Source: Micavibrio_A sp041655955 (GTDB lineage: Bacteria; Pseudomonadota; Alphaproteobacteria; Micavibrionales; Micavibrionaceae). From it: DNA of 64,000 nt. The notes beneath the pieces were generated by a model, which ran no database searches, was not told the origin of the DNA, and saw only the letters and a program-made list of their open reading frames with translations. Of this stretch, positions 16,327 to 25,611 are shown piece by piece (positions within the stretch are counted from its first letter, which is position 1; each line of letters begins with the position of its first letter). The position numbers and the translations under genes were made by a program. The stretch lies in the NCBI GenBank assembly GCA_041655955.1, contig JBBAEN010000002.1, positions 434,001-498,000 on the forward strand. The letters are read 5' to 3'.

Positions 16327-17697
16327 CTAGAGAGCCATAAGGGTCTCGAAACTGCCCATGATGATCTTTCTGATGCCTGATTTGGACAGACCCTCGCGTG
16401 CGGCAATATCCTCTATCGACATTCCGTCAAAATGTTCGTCGCGCCAGACGATGCCGCGAACCAAGTTCCGGAGCTGGTGGGGTGGAAGATCGAGCGGATC
16501 ATGATCAGTGTTTTTAGGAGACATAATAATAGCTCCTTTATTTGCCCGTGTGGTCGAGAAGGGGATCGAGATGATGTGTGGCCGCTGTTCGATATTCGAG
16601 GGGATGGTGAGTTTCAGTTTTTCTTCCAGAAAGTTGCGAAGACGTTCCGGCGAGATCTCGAGAGTCAGAACCTCCTGTCCGACCATAATTTTCTGCACGC
16701 AGGATTTTACGAGTTCGTCACTTTCAGGAAAATTGCTTTTGATATGATCAATCACGCGGTAGTCTTCCGCCGGATCAAGATCCAGAATATCGAGAACATC
16801 TTTGCGTACAGCTTTCGCGATCGTCTGTTCAAGCTCGTGCGCTGGCAGACGTGCCATGACGCCTTTGGGATGGTCACGGAATTGCAAAAGGTTCTGGCTG
16901 ATATAATAACGGTAGGCCTTCTTATCTTCCTTCTTGGCGCGGACAGGACTGTAACAGGTGCCGTCGCAATCAAAAAGAATACCTTTCAATAAATTGGTTT
17001 GTTGCGGTTTTGATATTCCGCGCGTTGCATTTCCCCCATTCTTTAAAAGTTCCTGAACTTCATTCCACAGTTCTTTCGGAATGATGGCTTTATGCTGGCC
17101 TTCATAGATTTTCTCTTTATGCCGTATCTTGCCGATATAGATAGGGTTTTGAAGTATGGCGTATAGCGCACCACGGCTGTAGCATCCACCACCAACACTA
17201 TTACCTTTTGCCGTTTTGCGCTTTCTGCTGAGAACATGGTTGCTATCCAGCTCCTTCTTTAATCCCGATACGCATCCGATATTCTTATAGTGCTCGAATA
17301 AAAAGAGTGCGGATTTAGCCTCGTCTTTATTTACAACCAGTTTTCGGTCTTTTATCTCGTAGCCGACCGGCGGATTACCTCCCATCCACATACCCTTCTT
17401 CTTACTTGCAGCAATCTTGTCCCGGATGCGTTCTGCCGATACTTCCCTTTCGAATTGCGCAAATGATAAAAGAACGTTGAGGGTAAGGCGGCCCATGCTC
17501 GTCGTTGTATTAAAGCTTTGGGTTACACTAACAAACGTAACGGCGTGTTCATCGAACACTTCGACCAGCTTTGCGAAGTCCATCAACGAGCGTGTCAAGC
17601 GGTCGATCTTGTAAACGATAATAATGTCTACGTTTCCATTTTTGATATCATTCAGAAGATTTTGAAGGGCAGGGCGCTCCATTGTGCCGCCTGAATA
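16327..17697 (-). pseudogene. Large serine recombinase lacking its N-terminal catalytic region
   Basis: The open frame from ATG 17682 encodes 451 residues: the latter part of the resolvase domain (VYKIDRLTRSL, FAQFEREVSAERIRDK), then recombinase and zinc-ribbon-like regions (LFDCDGTCYSP) and a C-terminal HTH (SIEDIAAREGLSKSGIRK). Reading further upstream gives Y-S-G-G-T before M-E-R-P, the normal continuation, then a stop near 17704. The first ~55 residues, including the active-site serine motif, are therefore missing. The break at about 17697 is where a helicase remnant begins on the other strand. Integration activity should be lost. Downstream, short CCCTGTTA-type repeats near 16270-16300 follow the gene. 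Confidence 0.85.
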
Positions 17698-18544
17698 TGC
17701 GCGCTATCTATTAAGTGAGTTTACTGATGAAATTCTTATGTCCGGAAAATTTACAGCAGTTGGTGCAGTTCACACTGACCAGTCAACAGAGATACAAGCA
17801 GGACACAATCATTTTCCCAAAGGGATATGGCATTACTGGCAAGAATATAACCCCGCTTCATCACGCAAAGAACCGTCACCAAAAAATTTTGTAGAGTATG
17901 TTTTCTCACAGCAAGAAAAAATAAAGAATTCTACTGATACCCATGCCGGAATATCTCTTATGGCGAATGCTTTTATTAGGCTGGCAGACCAAATTGGCGA
18001 ACTGGACTCAATTAAAAGGCGAAGCAACAAGCACCGGGCTATTGTTTCTAAGCTACAAGAGAACAAAAAATGCCTAAATCTTTATCAAAATTTTCTGGAG
18101 AAATTTTCTATTTCTAAAACTCCTCTCACCGAAGAGATATGGCGAACGCTTAAGCCTGACATTGAAAGAATTGCGGTTGCCCTGTGCCAGCCTGAAACTA
18201 CCGATGTCAGAAGAGTGCAGGATTTTCTTGCCTGGTCTGCCCCTAGAGCACAACAAGCTGAACAGCCGCATGAACAAGACGTTCTAAATGTCTACAGAGC
18301 GAATACAGGGAAAAGAACCGTTAGCATTCATCTTGGTTCAATTCACTCGGTGAAAGGGCAAACTCATACAGGAACGCTGGTATTAGATACCTTCAGAAAC
18401 GATCATGTTTTTGAAAAAATTTTGCCATGGGTAGTAGGACAAAAAAGTGGCCAAGGGAGAGAAGGACAACGCAATGTAGAACGGCTTTTGCAAACATATG
18501 TGGCAATGACTACTCTGCTTTTTAAGACATTATTCTATTTATGA
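17684..18544 (+). pseudogene. UvrD-family (GajB-like) helicase C-terminal remnant
   Basis: 286 codons matching the C-terminal portion of a UvrD/Rep-like helicase of the Gabija GajB type. RYLLSEFTDEIL comes near the start, then HFPKGIWHYW, the late helicase motif SIHSVKGQTHT, and QRNVERLLQTYVAMT at the end. The Walker A and early motifs are absent. At the 5' side similarity starts only at about 17698, the junction with the recombinase. At the 3' side the expected continuation after YVAMT is replaced by TLLFKTLFYL and a stop. It is thus cut at both ends and is probably a relic of a defence gene. Confidence 0.7.
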
Positions 18545-18559
18545 TTGAAGAAAATCCCT

Positions 18560-19252
18560 ATGTGGTTTTTTAGAAAAAACAAGAAGGATGAAAAGAACTT
18601 TGCACTAGAGTTGTCGGAATATGAATCCATTGATCAATTAATTAAAAGACTTGAGAATACACCCCTGCTTTCAAGGGAAGAAGCGGGTGAAAGACACAAG
18701 CGTTTTGTAAAAAAAGCAATTGATCGAATGCTTGATGAAGGAGTTAGTCGCGGTGTAGCGGCAGATGACCATGAAATGTACAAACAATCTGAAGAAGAGT
18801 TTAAAGCGCACCTCAAAGAAACAGATAATGATTTAAAGGAACAAATATCAATATTTAATTTTGGGCTTAATCGCTGGTTTGAGTATGGCGAGACTCACCC
18901 CCCATATTTTCCATTGCGAATAGCAATAATTCTTTCAAAGCGTAAAGAGTTAGAAAAAGAAAAACACTTTTTAGCCGCCTATTGCCGTCATTTCAAATTT
19001 AGAGTCGGAACAACGGATCAGAAGATTACAAATAGGGCAATCAAAAAAGGTGCCATATCACCGGATGGAATTCCTAAGAAAGCAGATGTATTGCTTGCTG
19101 CAAACAAGCTGGTTCATGAGCATGGCACGAATGCAAGAGTTATATCAGATGGAATGCGCACAGATGCATATAACAGCGGGTCAGAAGTAGAATTTCTTCA
19201 AAAGGATTTAATATGGGAGGCTGTTATGAAGATTACATACAAACCCCTATAA
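18560..19252 (+). CDS. Hypothetical protein downstream of the helicase remnant
   Basis: 230 residues from ATG 18560 (an in-frame TTG at 18545 directly follows the previous stop). It is highly charged and helical (LSREEAGERHKRFVKKAIDRM, EEEFKAHLKETDNDLKEQI), with no membrane segment and no motif I recognise. It follows the helicase remnant closely and has the same low GC, so both may come from one former island. Confidence 0.55.
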   Translation: MWFFRKNKKDEKNFALELSEYESIDQLIKRLENTPLLSREEAGERHKRFVKKAIDRMLDEGVSRGVAADDHEMYKQSEEEFKAHLKETDNDLKEQISIFNFGLNRWFEYGETHPPYFPLRIAIILSKRKELEKEKHFLAAYCRHFKFRVGTTDQKITNRAIKKGAISPDGIPKKADVLLAANKLVHEHGTNARVISDGMRTDAYNSGSEVEFLQKDLIWEAVMKITYKPL

Positions 19253-19619
19253 ATTGAATAATACAATAATATTTCCAAACTTTGGTGGTTCGTTTTTGTT
19301 ACTCTATTCCAATATGTTGGATTGTATTTGAAGGTTTAGAAATAGCCTCCCGACGCACCACCATTTATTCTACAACCCGCCCCGACTGGCGGTTTTTTTG
19401 CGCAAAAGCCCAAGCCCCGCATGGTTTTCAAATTCATATGCGTAAACTGCACTTGCAGGGAGCTTTTTTAGTGTCGCTGATAAGATGGTTTATTGCATAA
19501 AACCAAGCTGGGAACAGATGGATAATATCTCTTGTGGCGGCGGTGGAATCAATTACAATCTATAATTGCAATTTAGCTGGCTATAAAGATGTATAACCAT
19601 AGAAACCGAGGAATATTTC
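19253..19619. other. Spacer at the island/core boundary
   Basis: About 370 bp without a convincing gene. It holds a terminator at 19374-19399 and a 15-nt near-copy (19356-19370) of a sequence at 15735. Base composition changes from AT-rich island to GC-richer core over this stretch. Confidence 0.5.
19374..19399 (+). terminator. Intrinsic terminator
   Basis: CCGCC and GGCGG pair around a 6-nt loop and are followed by seven T residues. It separates the AT-rich accessory region from the acylase gene. Confidence 0.7.
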
Positions 19620-20687
19620 ATGAGATTTACCCGACATTTTTTCCGGGCCGCCTGTGTGGCAACGCTTCTGACAGCAATCGTCTGGGCGCCTGTGACGAGC
19701 GAGGCATGCACGCGTCTTGTCTATCTCGGCGCGGGCGATCACGTGATTACCGCCCGTTCTATGGACTGGAAAAGTGATGTCGGCACCAATCTCTGGATAT
19801 TCCCGCGCGGTATGGAACGATCGGGTGCGGCCGGCCCGAACTCGGTGGAATGGACGTCCAAATACGGCTCGGTCATCGCAACCGGCTATGACATCGCCAC
19901 CACAGACGGCATGAATGAGGCCGGCCTGGTCGCGAACATATTGTGGCTGGTGGAATCCGATTATCCGCCTTATGACGGCAAGACGCCCGGCCTGTCCATT
20001 GCGGCATGGGCGCAATATGTCCTCGATAATTTCGCGACGGTTCAAGAAGCCGTGGATGTATTGTCCCGGCAGCCTTTTACCATCGTGACCGACAATGTTC
20101 CGGGAGAGAACAGGCTCGCAACCTTGCACCTTTCCATGAGCGACGCACAAGGCGACAGTGCGATTATCGAATATATCGATGGCAAACAGGTTATCCATCA
20201 TGGGAAGCAGTATCAGGTCATGACGAACTCCCCCGTTTTCGAGGAGCAACAGGCTCTGAACGAATACTGGAAACAGATCGGCGGAACCGTTATGCTGCCC
20301 GGTACAAACAGGGCCGCCGACCGCTTCGTACGCGCTTCTTTCTATGTCAACGCGATTCCGAAAGAAGGGGAACCGGCCGAGGCCATTGCCAGTGTGTTCA
20401 GCGTCATCAGGAATGCATCGGTTCCATACGGCATCACAACCCCCGATCAACCGAACATATCATCGACACGCTGGCGTACGGTTTCCGATCACACCCAAAA
20501 ATTATATTTCTTTGAATCCGCCTTGACGCCCAACGTCTTCTGGGTCGACCTGAACAAGATCGATTTTTCGCAGGATACAGGAACCGTCAAAAAACTGGAG
20601 CTTGGCCCCGATCAGAAAAATATCTTTTCCGGCACCGTGAACGAACAATTCGAAGCGGCAGAAGCTTTCAAGTTTCTGGGTTTGTAA
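19620..20687 (+). CDS. Secreted choloylglycine hydrolase / penicillin V acylase family enzyme
   Basis: 355 residues. An N-terminal signal peptide (basic start, hydrophobic AACVATLLTAIVW) ends at SEA, directly before Cys30. CTRLVY is the Ntn-hydrolase nucleophile region of the linear-amide hydrolase family. ITARSMDW follows, the usual second motif with the conserved Arg/Asp. MNEAGLVANI, VMTNSPVF and the late SSTRWR arginine are also in place. Family members cleave amide bonds of bile-salt conjugates, penicillin V or acyl-homoserine lactones. In Gram-negative bacteria the last two are more usual, acting in the periplasm. Base composition is core-like. Confidence 0.9.
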   Translation: MRFTRHFFRAACVATLLTAIVWAPVTSEACTRLVYLGAGDHVITARSMDWKSDVGTNLWIFPRGMERSGAAGPNSVEWTSKYGSVIATGYDIATTDGMNEAGLVANILWLVESDYPPYDGKTPGLSIAAWAQYVLDNFATVQEAVDVLSRQPFTIVTDNVPGENRLATLHLSMSDAQGDSAIIEYIDGKQVIHHGKQYQVMTNSPVFEEQQALNEYWKQIGGTVMLPGTNRAADRFVRASFYVNAIPKEGEPAEAIASVFSVIRNASVPYGITTPDQPNISSTRWRTVSDHTQKLYFFESALTPNVFWVDLNKIDFSQDTGTVKKLELGPDQKNIFSGTVNEQFEAAEAFKFLGL

Positions 20688-20726
20688 ATGAGGGTAAACT
20701 GCCTTTGAGATTGCTGAGCGTATGAC

Positions 20727-21551
20727 ATGATTAAGGGGAATATTGTGCTGAAATATGTCGTTACTTTCTTCATATTGGTCATCTTTGCGTTGCAGCCTGC
20801 ATATGCCGCGGATGCAAATACAAATGCAGATGCGGGGACGGAACGGAGCAGCCATGTCTTGCAGGTTACGCCCTATATATGGGCGACGGGCCTGAAGGGC
20901 GATATTTCCCCCTTCAAGCGGGCGCCGACGGTCGGCGTAGAAAAATCGTTTTCGGATGTCATGGATGACCTCAATCTCGGCGGCTTTATCAACCTATGGG
21001 GCCGGTACGATAATTTCGTCTTCTCTGGCGATATCATGTATGTCAATACGACTGAGAGCCGTACAATAGGCCCCTTGCCGCCGCTGCCTGCTCCCGTGCC
21101 GCCGGGCGCCATCCTGAACGGCAGCATCGACAGCAAACAATTCACGATGGCCTTACAGGGCGGCTACCGGGTTTACGACGCACAAAGTTTCACACTTGAT
21201 GTTCTTGCCGGCATGCGCTTTTGGCATATTTCCAACGATGTGACGGTCAGCGCGGGCCCTGTGTCCCGCAACTATAGCGAGCGTTTCAGCTGGGTCGATC
21301 CGGTTGTGGGCGTTCGCGGGTTCATGCCGGTGACGGACAGGCTCTCCTTGCAGGCGCAGGCAAATATAGGGGGTTTTGGCATGGGATCGGATTCCACCTG
21401 GTCTGGACTTGCTACGGTAAATTATCTTGCAACTGATTCCTTGGCGGTTTCGGCGGGCTATAAAATGATGGATGTCGATTACAGCGACGACGGGCATGTC
21501 TATGATGTCCGGTTAAGCGGCCCGGTTCTTGGGGTGACGTGGCGTTTTTAA
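20727..21551 (+). CDS. Outer-membrane beta-barrel protein
   Basis: 274 residues with a signal peptide (FFILVIFALQPAYA) and a body of alternating amphipathic strands (TPYIWATGLKGDIS, GGYRVYDAQSFTLDVLAG, LAVSAGYKMMDVDY). The C-terminus GVTWRF ends in phenylalanine, as needed for BAM-dependent insertion. This is typical of an 8-12-stranded outer-membrane protein. No specific substrate can be named. It follows the acylase on the same strand with a 39-bp gap, so co-transcription is likely. Confidence 0.8.
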   Translation: MIKGNIVLKYVVTFFILVIFALQPAYAADANTNADAGTERSSHVLQVTPYIWATGLKGDISPFKRAPTVGVEKSFSDVMDDLNLGGFINLWGRYDNFVFSGDIMYVNTTESRTIGPLPPLPAPVPPGAILNGSIDSKQFTMALQGGYRVYDAQSFTLDVLAGMRFWHISNDVTVSAGPVSRNYSERFSWVDPVVGVRGFMPVTDRLSLQAQANIGGFGMGSDSTWSGLATVNYLATDSLAVSAGYKMMDVDYSDDGHVYDVRLSGPVLGVTWRF

Positions 21552-21736
21552 TCAAGCGCTTTTAACCGCCGGCAGAGCCTTCTGTTGTTATATTGCAATA
21601 TCTTGCCGGCCATTTTCCCATCCTGATTCAGCCCTAATTCACCCTTTGAGCGGAATTTCATTTAAAATATCCTTTAATAAGCGAAGAGTTTACCGGATCT
21701 TTTCGTTTAAGAGGGAGGATAGCTTTGAGGGTGTCT

Positions 21737-22918
21737 ATGAAAAAAATAATAATTTTAACCATAATAATTTCGGGGCTGCTGGGGGCGGGCTGGTTCTCAG
21801 GGGCGGGCCGTTTCTTTGCCGCTTCCAAAGACGTGCCGGAAAATATTTATGTTGTGGAAACGGGCGCGATTGAATCCGTCGTCACGGCGCAAGGTACGCT
21901 GGAGCCGAAAGAATATGTCGAGGTCGGCGCGCAAGTTTCGGGCCTTGTGAAAAAACTCCATGTGGAGATCGGCGATAGCGTCGCAGCCGGTGACTTGATA
22001 GCGGAAATAGATCCCGCCGTTTATGAGGCGCAGGTCAAGGCGAGCGAAGCCGAGCTTAAAGTTCTTCAGGCGCAAAAAGCGGAACAGCAATCTTTGGTAA
22101 AACAGGCGGAGCAAAAATATGGCCGCAATCAAAATCTTATCAAGGATTTCGCCATCAGCAAAGAGGTCTTGGAAGATTCCCGCACGGATCTTGCGGTCGC
22201 GCGGGCAAAGCTCACATCATTGATGGCGCAAATTGAAAAAGCGGAATCCACCTTGGAAGGCAACAGGACAAATCTGAGCTATACAAAAATCTATGCACCG
22301 ATGGAGGGAACGGTCGTTTCCCAGTCCGTCAAGGAAGGGCAGACGATCAACGCCAACCAGACGGCGCCCGTTATCGTAGAAGTCGCCAATCTGTCCATCA
22401 TGACGGCGAAGGCGCAAGTGGCGGAGGCGGATATATCGAAGATAAGTGAAGGCATGGATGTCTATTTCACGACGCTTGGGTCGAGGAACAGGAAATGGGA
22501 TGGAACCGTCCGCCAGATATTGCCGACGCCGGACACAATCAACGATGTCGTTCTCTACAATGTTCTTGTCGATTCGGCGAATGATGATGGCCGCCTGATG
22601 ACGAATATGACGACGCAAATGTTTTTTGTTCTTGGAAGGGCTGACAATGTGCCGCTTATTCCTGTGAGTGCCTTGCAAAAACGCGTGCCTGAAAAGGACA
22701 CGGCGGCGGGGACGGCTTATGAAGTCCGGTTTTTGGGGAATGCGGGGCCGGAGCCGAGAATAATCATTACCGGTCTTTCCGATCGCAGCAAGGCGCAGGT
22801 CGTCGAAGGGCTGGCGGCGGGCGACAGGATTGTTACGGCGGGGCAGGATGCGCTGCCTTCTACCGGCGGCGGTGGTGGCGGCACAGGGATGCGCCGTATG
22901 GGGATGGGGCGCTTATAA
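21737..22918 (+). CDS. macA: MacA-like periplasmic adaptor subunit
   Basis: 393 residues from ATG 21737 (GAGGG five bases upstream; TTG 21725 is the alternative). An N-terminal membrane anchor is followed by an HlyD/RND adaptor fold. The split lipoyl halves are GLVKKLHVEIGDSVAAGDLI and the matching YAPMEGTVVSQSVKEGQ, with a coiled-coil hairpin between them (AELKVLQAQKAEQQS ...) and beta-barrel and membrane-proximal domains to the end. A glycine-rich tail closes the protein. Its stop overlaps the MacB start (TAATG). It links the inner-membrane ABC protein to a TolC-type channel for export of macrolides, peptides or siderophores. Confidence 0.9.
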   Translation: MKKIIILTIIISGLLGAGWFSGAGRFFAASKDVPENIYVVETGAIESVVTAQGTLEPKEYVEVGAQVSGLVKKLHVEIGDSVAAGDLIAEIDPAVYEAQVKASEAELKVLQAQKAEQQSLVKQAEQKYGRNQNLIKDFAISKEVLEDSRTDLAVARAKLTSLMAQIEKAESTLEGNRTNLSYTKIYAPMEGTVVSQSVKEGQTINANQTAPVIVEVANLSIMTAKAQVAEADISKISEGMDVYFTTLGSRNRKWDGTVRQILPTPDTINDVVLYNVLVDSANDDGRLMTNMTTQMFFVLGRADNVPLIPVSALQKRVPEKDTAAGTAYEVRFLGNAGPEPRIIITGLSDRSKAQVVEGLAAGDRIVTAGQDALPSTGGGGGGTGMRRMGMGRL

Positions 22919-24849
22919 TGGAACGGCCCCTTATTGCCTTGCGGAATATTTGCCGTTTTTATAAAAGTGGGGAAAGTATCGTACGGGCGCTGGACAGCGT
23001 CGATCTTTCCATCTGGCCGGGCGAATTCATCGCTATTATGGGCCAGTCCGGCTCGGGCAAATCGACAATGATGAACATTATCGGCTGCCTTGATCAGGCG
23101 ACGAGCGGCTTTTACGAAGTCGGCGGACGTTCCGTTTCAAACCTTTCATCCGACGAGCTTGCACATTTGCGCCGCGAAACATTCGGCTTTGTTTTCCAGC
23201 GCTACAACCTTCTTGCGATGTCGAGCGCGCAGGAAAATATAGAAGTCCCCGCTCTTTATGCCGGCACGCCGAAAAACAGGCGCGCCGAACGCGCCAAACA
23301 TCTTTTAAAGGAGCTGGGCCTTGGCGATCGCGGCGGGCATAAGCCATCGCAACTTTCCGGCGGGCAGCAGCAGCGGGTGGCCATTGCCCGCGCCCTTATG
23401 AACGATCCGCCCGTTATTCTGGCCGACGAACCGACCGGGGCTCTCGACAGCCATAGCGGCAGCGAAGTCATGCAGCTTTTAAAGAAACTGAATGACGAAG
23501 GAAGGACGATTATCCTGATTACCCATGACGAGCAGGTGGCCTCCCACGCCCGCCGGATTGTAAGGATGCAGGATGGAAAGATCATTGGGGATAGCGGGCG
23601 GGATATGCAGGCCCGCCCTGTTCCGCATGAAGCGGCTGAAGGGGCTTCTTTTAAAGGGGGAACAGAGCCTGCCGAAGCGGTGACGACGGCTTTGCGCGCC
23701 ATGAGGGCAAATATTTTCAGGACTTCTTTGACATTGCTCGGCATCGTCATCGGCGTGGCGGCGGTGATTACGATGCTGGCCGTCGGTAACGGCAGCAAGC
23801 AAAATGTTATGGAGCAGATAAGCTCTATGGGCACGAATCTGTTGAATATCCGCCCCGGCGCGCCGGGCGTCCGCAGCTCCGGCGACAATGCCAGCCTTAC
23901 GCCGGACGATGCGAAAGCGCTGGAAGATGTTTCAAACGTCCTGACCGTCGTGCCGGAGCGGAGCGGCAGGAAAACATTGCGTTTAGGCAGCATTGATTAT
24001 TCAACGAATATACAAGGCGTCGGGGCGGGTTTTCCGCTGGCCCGTGACTGGCGCGTGGAGCGCGGCGTCTTTTTTACGCAAGATGATGTCGAATCCTATG
24101 CCGCTGTTATCGTTCTTGGTTCCAGCGTGGCCAAGACGTTCTTTCCGGACGGAAGCGATCCGCTGGGGCAATATATCCTTGCCGGAAATATTCCTTTTCA
24201 GATTATCGGCATCATGAGCTCAAAGGGCGCGGCCCCTTGGGGCGGGGATCAGGATGATACGGCCTATGTTCCCTATACGACAGGCATGGTGCGGCTGTTC
24301 GGGTCGGGCTTTATCAACAGCATTACGGTGAAGATCGATGATGTCGGCCTTATCGACCGGACTCAAGGCGAGATTGAAAGGATTATCCGGGAGCGCCACG
24401 GAGCCGAAGATTTTTCCGTGCGCAACACCGCCTCGTTCCTTGAAATGGCGACCCAGACACAGAACACGCTGACCATCCTTCTCGGAATGGTCGCGGCCAT
24501 ATCTCTGCTGGTCGGCGGGATTGGCGTGATGAACATCATGCTGGTCAGCGTGACGGAACGCACGCGCGAAATCGGTATCCGCATGGCAACCGGCGCGCGA
24601 ATGAAAGATATTATGATCCAGTTCAACACGGAATCCGCGGTCGTATGCACGATCGGGGGTATTCTGGGGGTTGCCGCCGGCTTTGCCATGAGCGCAGCCT
24701 TATCTTTTTTCGGCGTCAAAATAGCCTTATCCGCCCTGCCTGCGATTATGGCGTTCGGCTGTGCGGTTGCAACAGGGCTCCTGTTCGGCTATCTGCCTGC
24801 CAAAAAAGCCGCGCGGCTTGATCCCGTGGTTGCGCTGAGCGCGGAATAA
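22918..24849 (+). CDS. macB: MacB-like ABC efflux permease/ATPase
   Basis: 643 residues. The N-terminal ATPase has Walker A GQSGSGKS (42-49), Q-loop Q94, signature LSGGQ (146-150) and Walker B VILADEP (166-172). A linker is followed by the first transmembrane helix (TSLTLLGIVIGVAAVITMLAV). A large MacB periplasmic core domain comes next, then three C-terminal helices beginning TILLGMVAAISLLVGG, with the conserved ERTREIGIRMATGA coupling segment. The layout and coupling to macA identify a MacAB mechanotransmission pump. The TolC partner is not in the window. Confidence 0.95.
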   Translation: MERPLIALRNICRFYKSGESIVRALDSVDLSIWPGEFIAIMGQSGSGKSTMMNIIGCLDQATSGFYEVGGRSVSNLSSDELAHLRRETFGFVFQRYNLLAMSSAQENIEVPALYAGTPKNRRAERAKHLLKELGLGDRGGHKPSQLSGGQQQRVAIARALMNDPPVILADEPTGALDSHSGSEVMQLLKKLNDEGRTIILITHDEQVASHARRIVRMQDGKIIGDSGRDMQARPVPHEAAEGASFKGGTEPAEAVTTALRAMRANIFRTSLTLLGIVIGVAAVITMLAVGNGSKQNVMEQISSMGTNLLNIRPGAPGVRSSGDNASLTPDDAKALEDVSNVLTVVPERSGRKTLRLGSIDYSTNIQGVGAGFPLARDWRVERGVFFTQDDVESYAAVIVLGSSVAKTFFPDGSDPLGQYILAGNIPFQIIGIMSSKGAAPWGGDQDDTAYVPYTTGMVRLFGSGFINSITVKIDDVGLIDRTQGEIERIIRERHGAEDFSVRNTASFLEMATQTQNTLTILLGMVAAISLLVGGIGVMNIMLVSVTERTREIGIRMATGARMKDIMIQFNTESAVVCTIGGILGVAAGFAMSAALSFFGVKIALSALPAIMAFGCAVATGLLFGYLPAKKAARLDPVVALSAE

Positions 24850-25358
24850 AATCTATCGGCTTCTTCTACCCTTTCCTTTGTTAAAATAAAAACCGCGTTG
24901 CCCCGCGGGAGCATCATCCCCGCGTTCGCCTAGGCCCCGTGTGGCTGTGTGGCTCCCGCCAGCCTGGTGGGCAGCGGGTGTTGGGAAGGCGGCCTCACGG
25001 CATCTGCTTTACTGAGTTCTATGCAGAGTACGGCACCCCAAGCCCTGCATGGGCACCTCCGGGGCCTGCCCCTATTCATGCGTCCCGGCCCCGCGCTAAT
25101 AAAAAGAGGCATCTGGCGGGGATATAGGGGGGGCGGCAGGCTGGGGGCATAAAAACTGGTTTTCAGCCATAAAAAAAGCCGGTTTGAACATGCGTCCGGG
25201 TGCGCGTCATACGGCCTGGACAGGCATAATTGAATTATTCATAATAATTTTTAACAATTGTATTTTTTGTTTACGGCTTAAGGGAAAGAAAAGCTTGATT
25301 TTTATTTACCCAAGCCTTAGAAAGGCCCCTGTCTTGCCTGAACGGCTTACTCCCTTGC
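24850..25358. other. Spacer between macB and tRNA-Glu
   Basis: About 510 bp. The first part is GC-rich, with a CCGCG...CCCGCGGG hairpin near 24890-24910 that may terminate macAB. The middle contains short frames in several phases, none with a good start. The last 150 bp is AT-rich and should hold the tRNA promoter. I see no gene here. Confidence 0.5.
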
Positions 25359-25434
25359 GTCCCGTTCGTCTAGTGGCCTAGGACACCTCCCTTTCACGGA
25401 GGCGACACGGGTTCGACTCCCGTACGGGACGCCA
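25359..25434 (+). tRNA. tRNA-Glu (anticodon TTC)
   Basis: A complete cloverleaf. Acceptor GTCCCGT pairs with ACGGGAC. The anticodon stem is CCTCC/GGAGG with loop CTTTCAC (anticodon TTC). The T-arm loop is GTTCGACTC, the discriminator is G, and CCA is encoded (25432-25434). Its 3' end is the integration site of the island that follows. Confidence 0.97.
25420..25434 (+). other. attL core at the tRNA-Glu 3' end
   Basis: CCGTACGGGACGCCA is the last 15 nt of tRNA-Glu including CCA. An identical 15-mer occurs at 39873-39887. A P4-type integrase begins 178 bp downstream, so this is the left junction of a tRNA-targeted island that leaves the tRNA intact. Confidence 0.85.
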
Positions 25435-25556
25435 TTTCACTTTCCGCCCACGTTCATCATCGTTCGTACGAACTCAAAAAAATCCAACGTTTACGAGGGG
25501 TTAGCAACCCGACATAATCATTCTCGTCCACGGCCGTTCTCCTGCATCCTCAACTT

Positions 25557-25610
25557 TTGGGGGCATTTTTGGGGAGTATGCCCCCAGGACAGAAAGGATT
25601 ATGCCCCCAC
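25557..25610. promoter_or_regulatory. G-run repeats upstream of the integrase
   Basis: GGGGGCAT is followed by two copies of its complement ATGCCCCC within 54 bp directly before the integrase start. Similar C-rich boxes precede the other intact integrase (54333-54382) and the integrase fragment (52738-52777). Integrase arm sites or an autoregulatory operator are the likely roles. Confidence 0.5.
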
Positions 25611-25611
25611 G

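Noticed and set aside
19581..20450. Minus-strand frame of 289 codons opposite the acylase
   Set aside because: The plus-strand protein has a signal peptide and Ntn-hydrolase motifs, so this is a shadow.
24930..25152. Short frames on both strands between macB and tRNA-Glu
   Set aside because: Overlapping in several phases in GC-rich DNA, with no RBS or recognisable domain.
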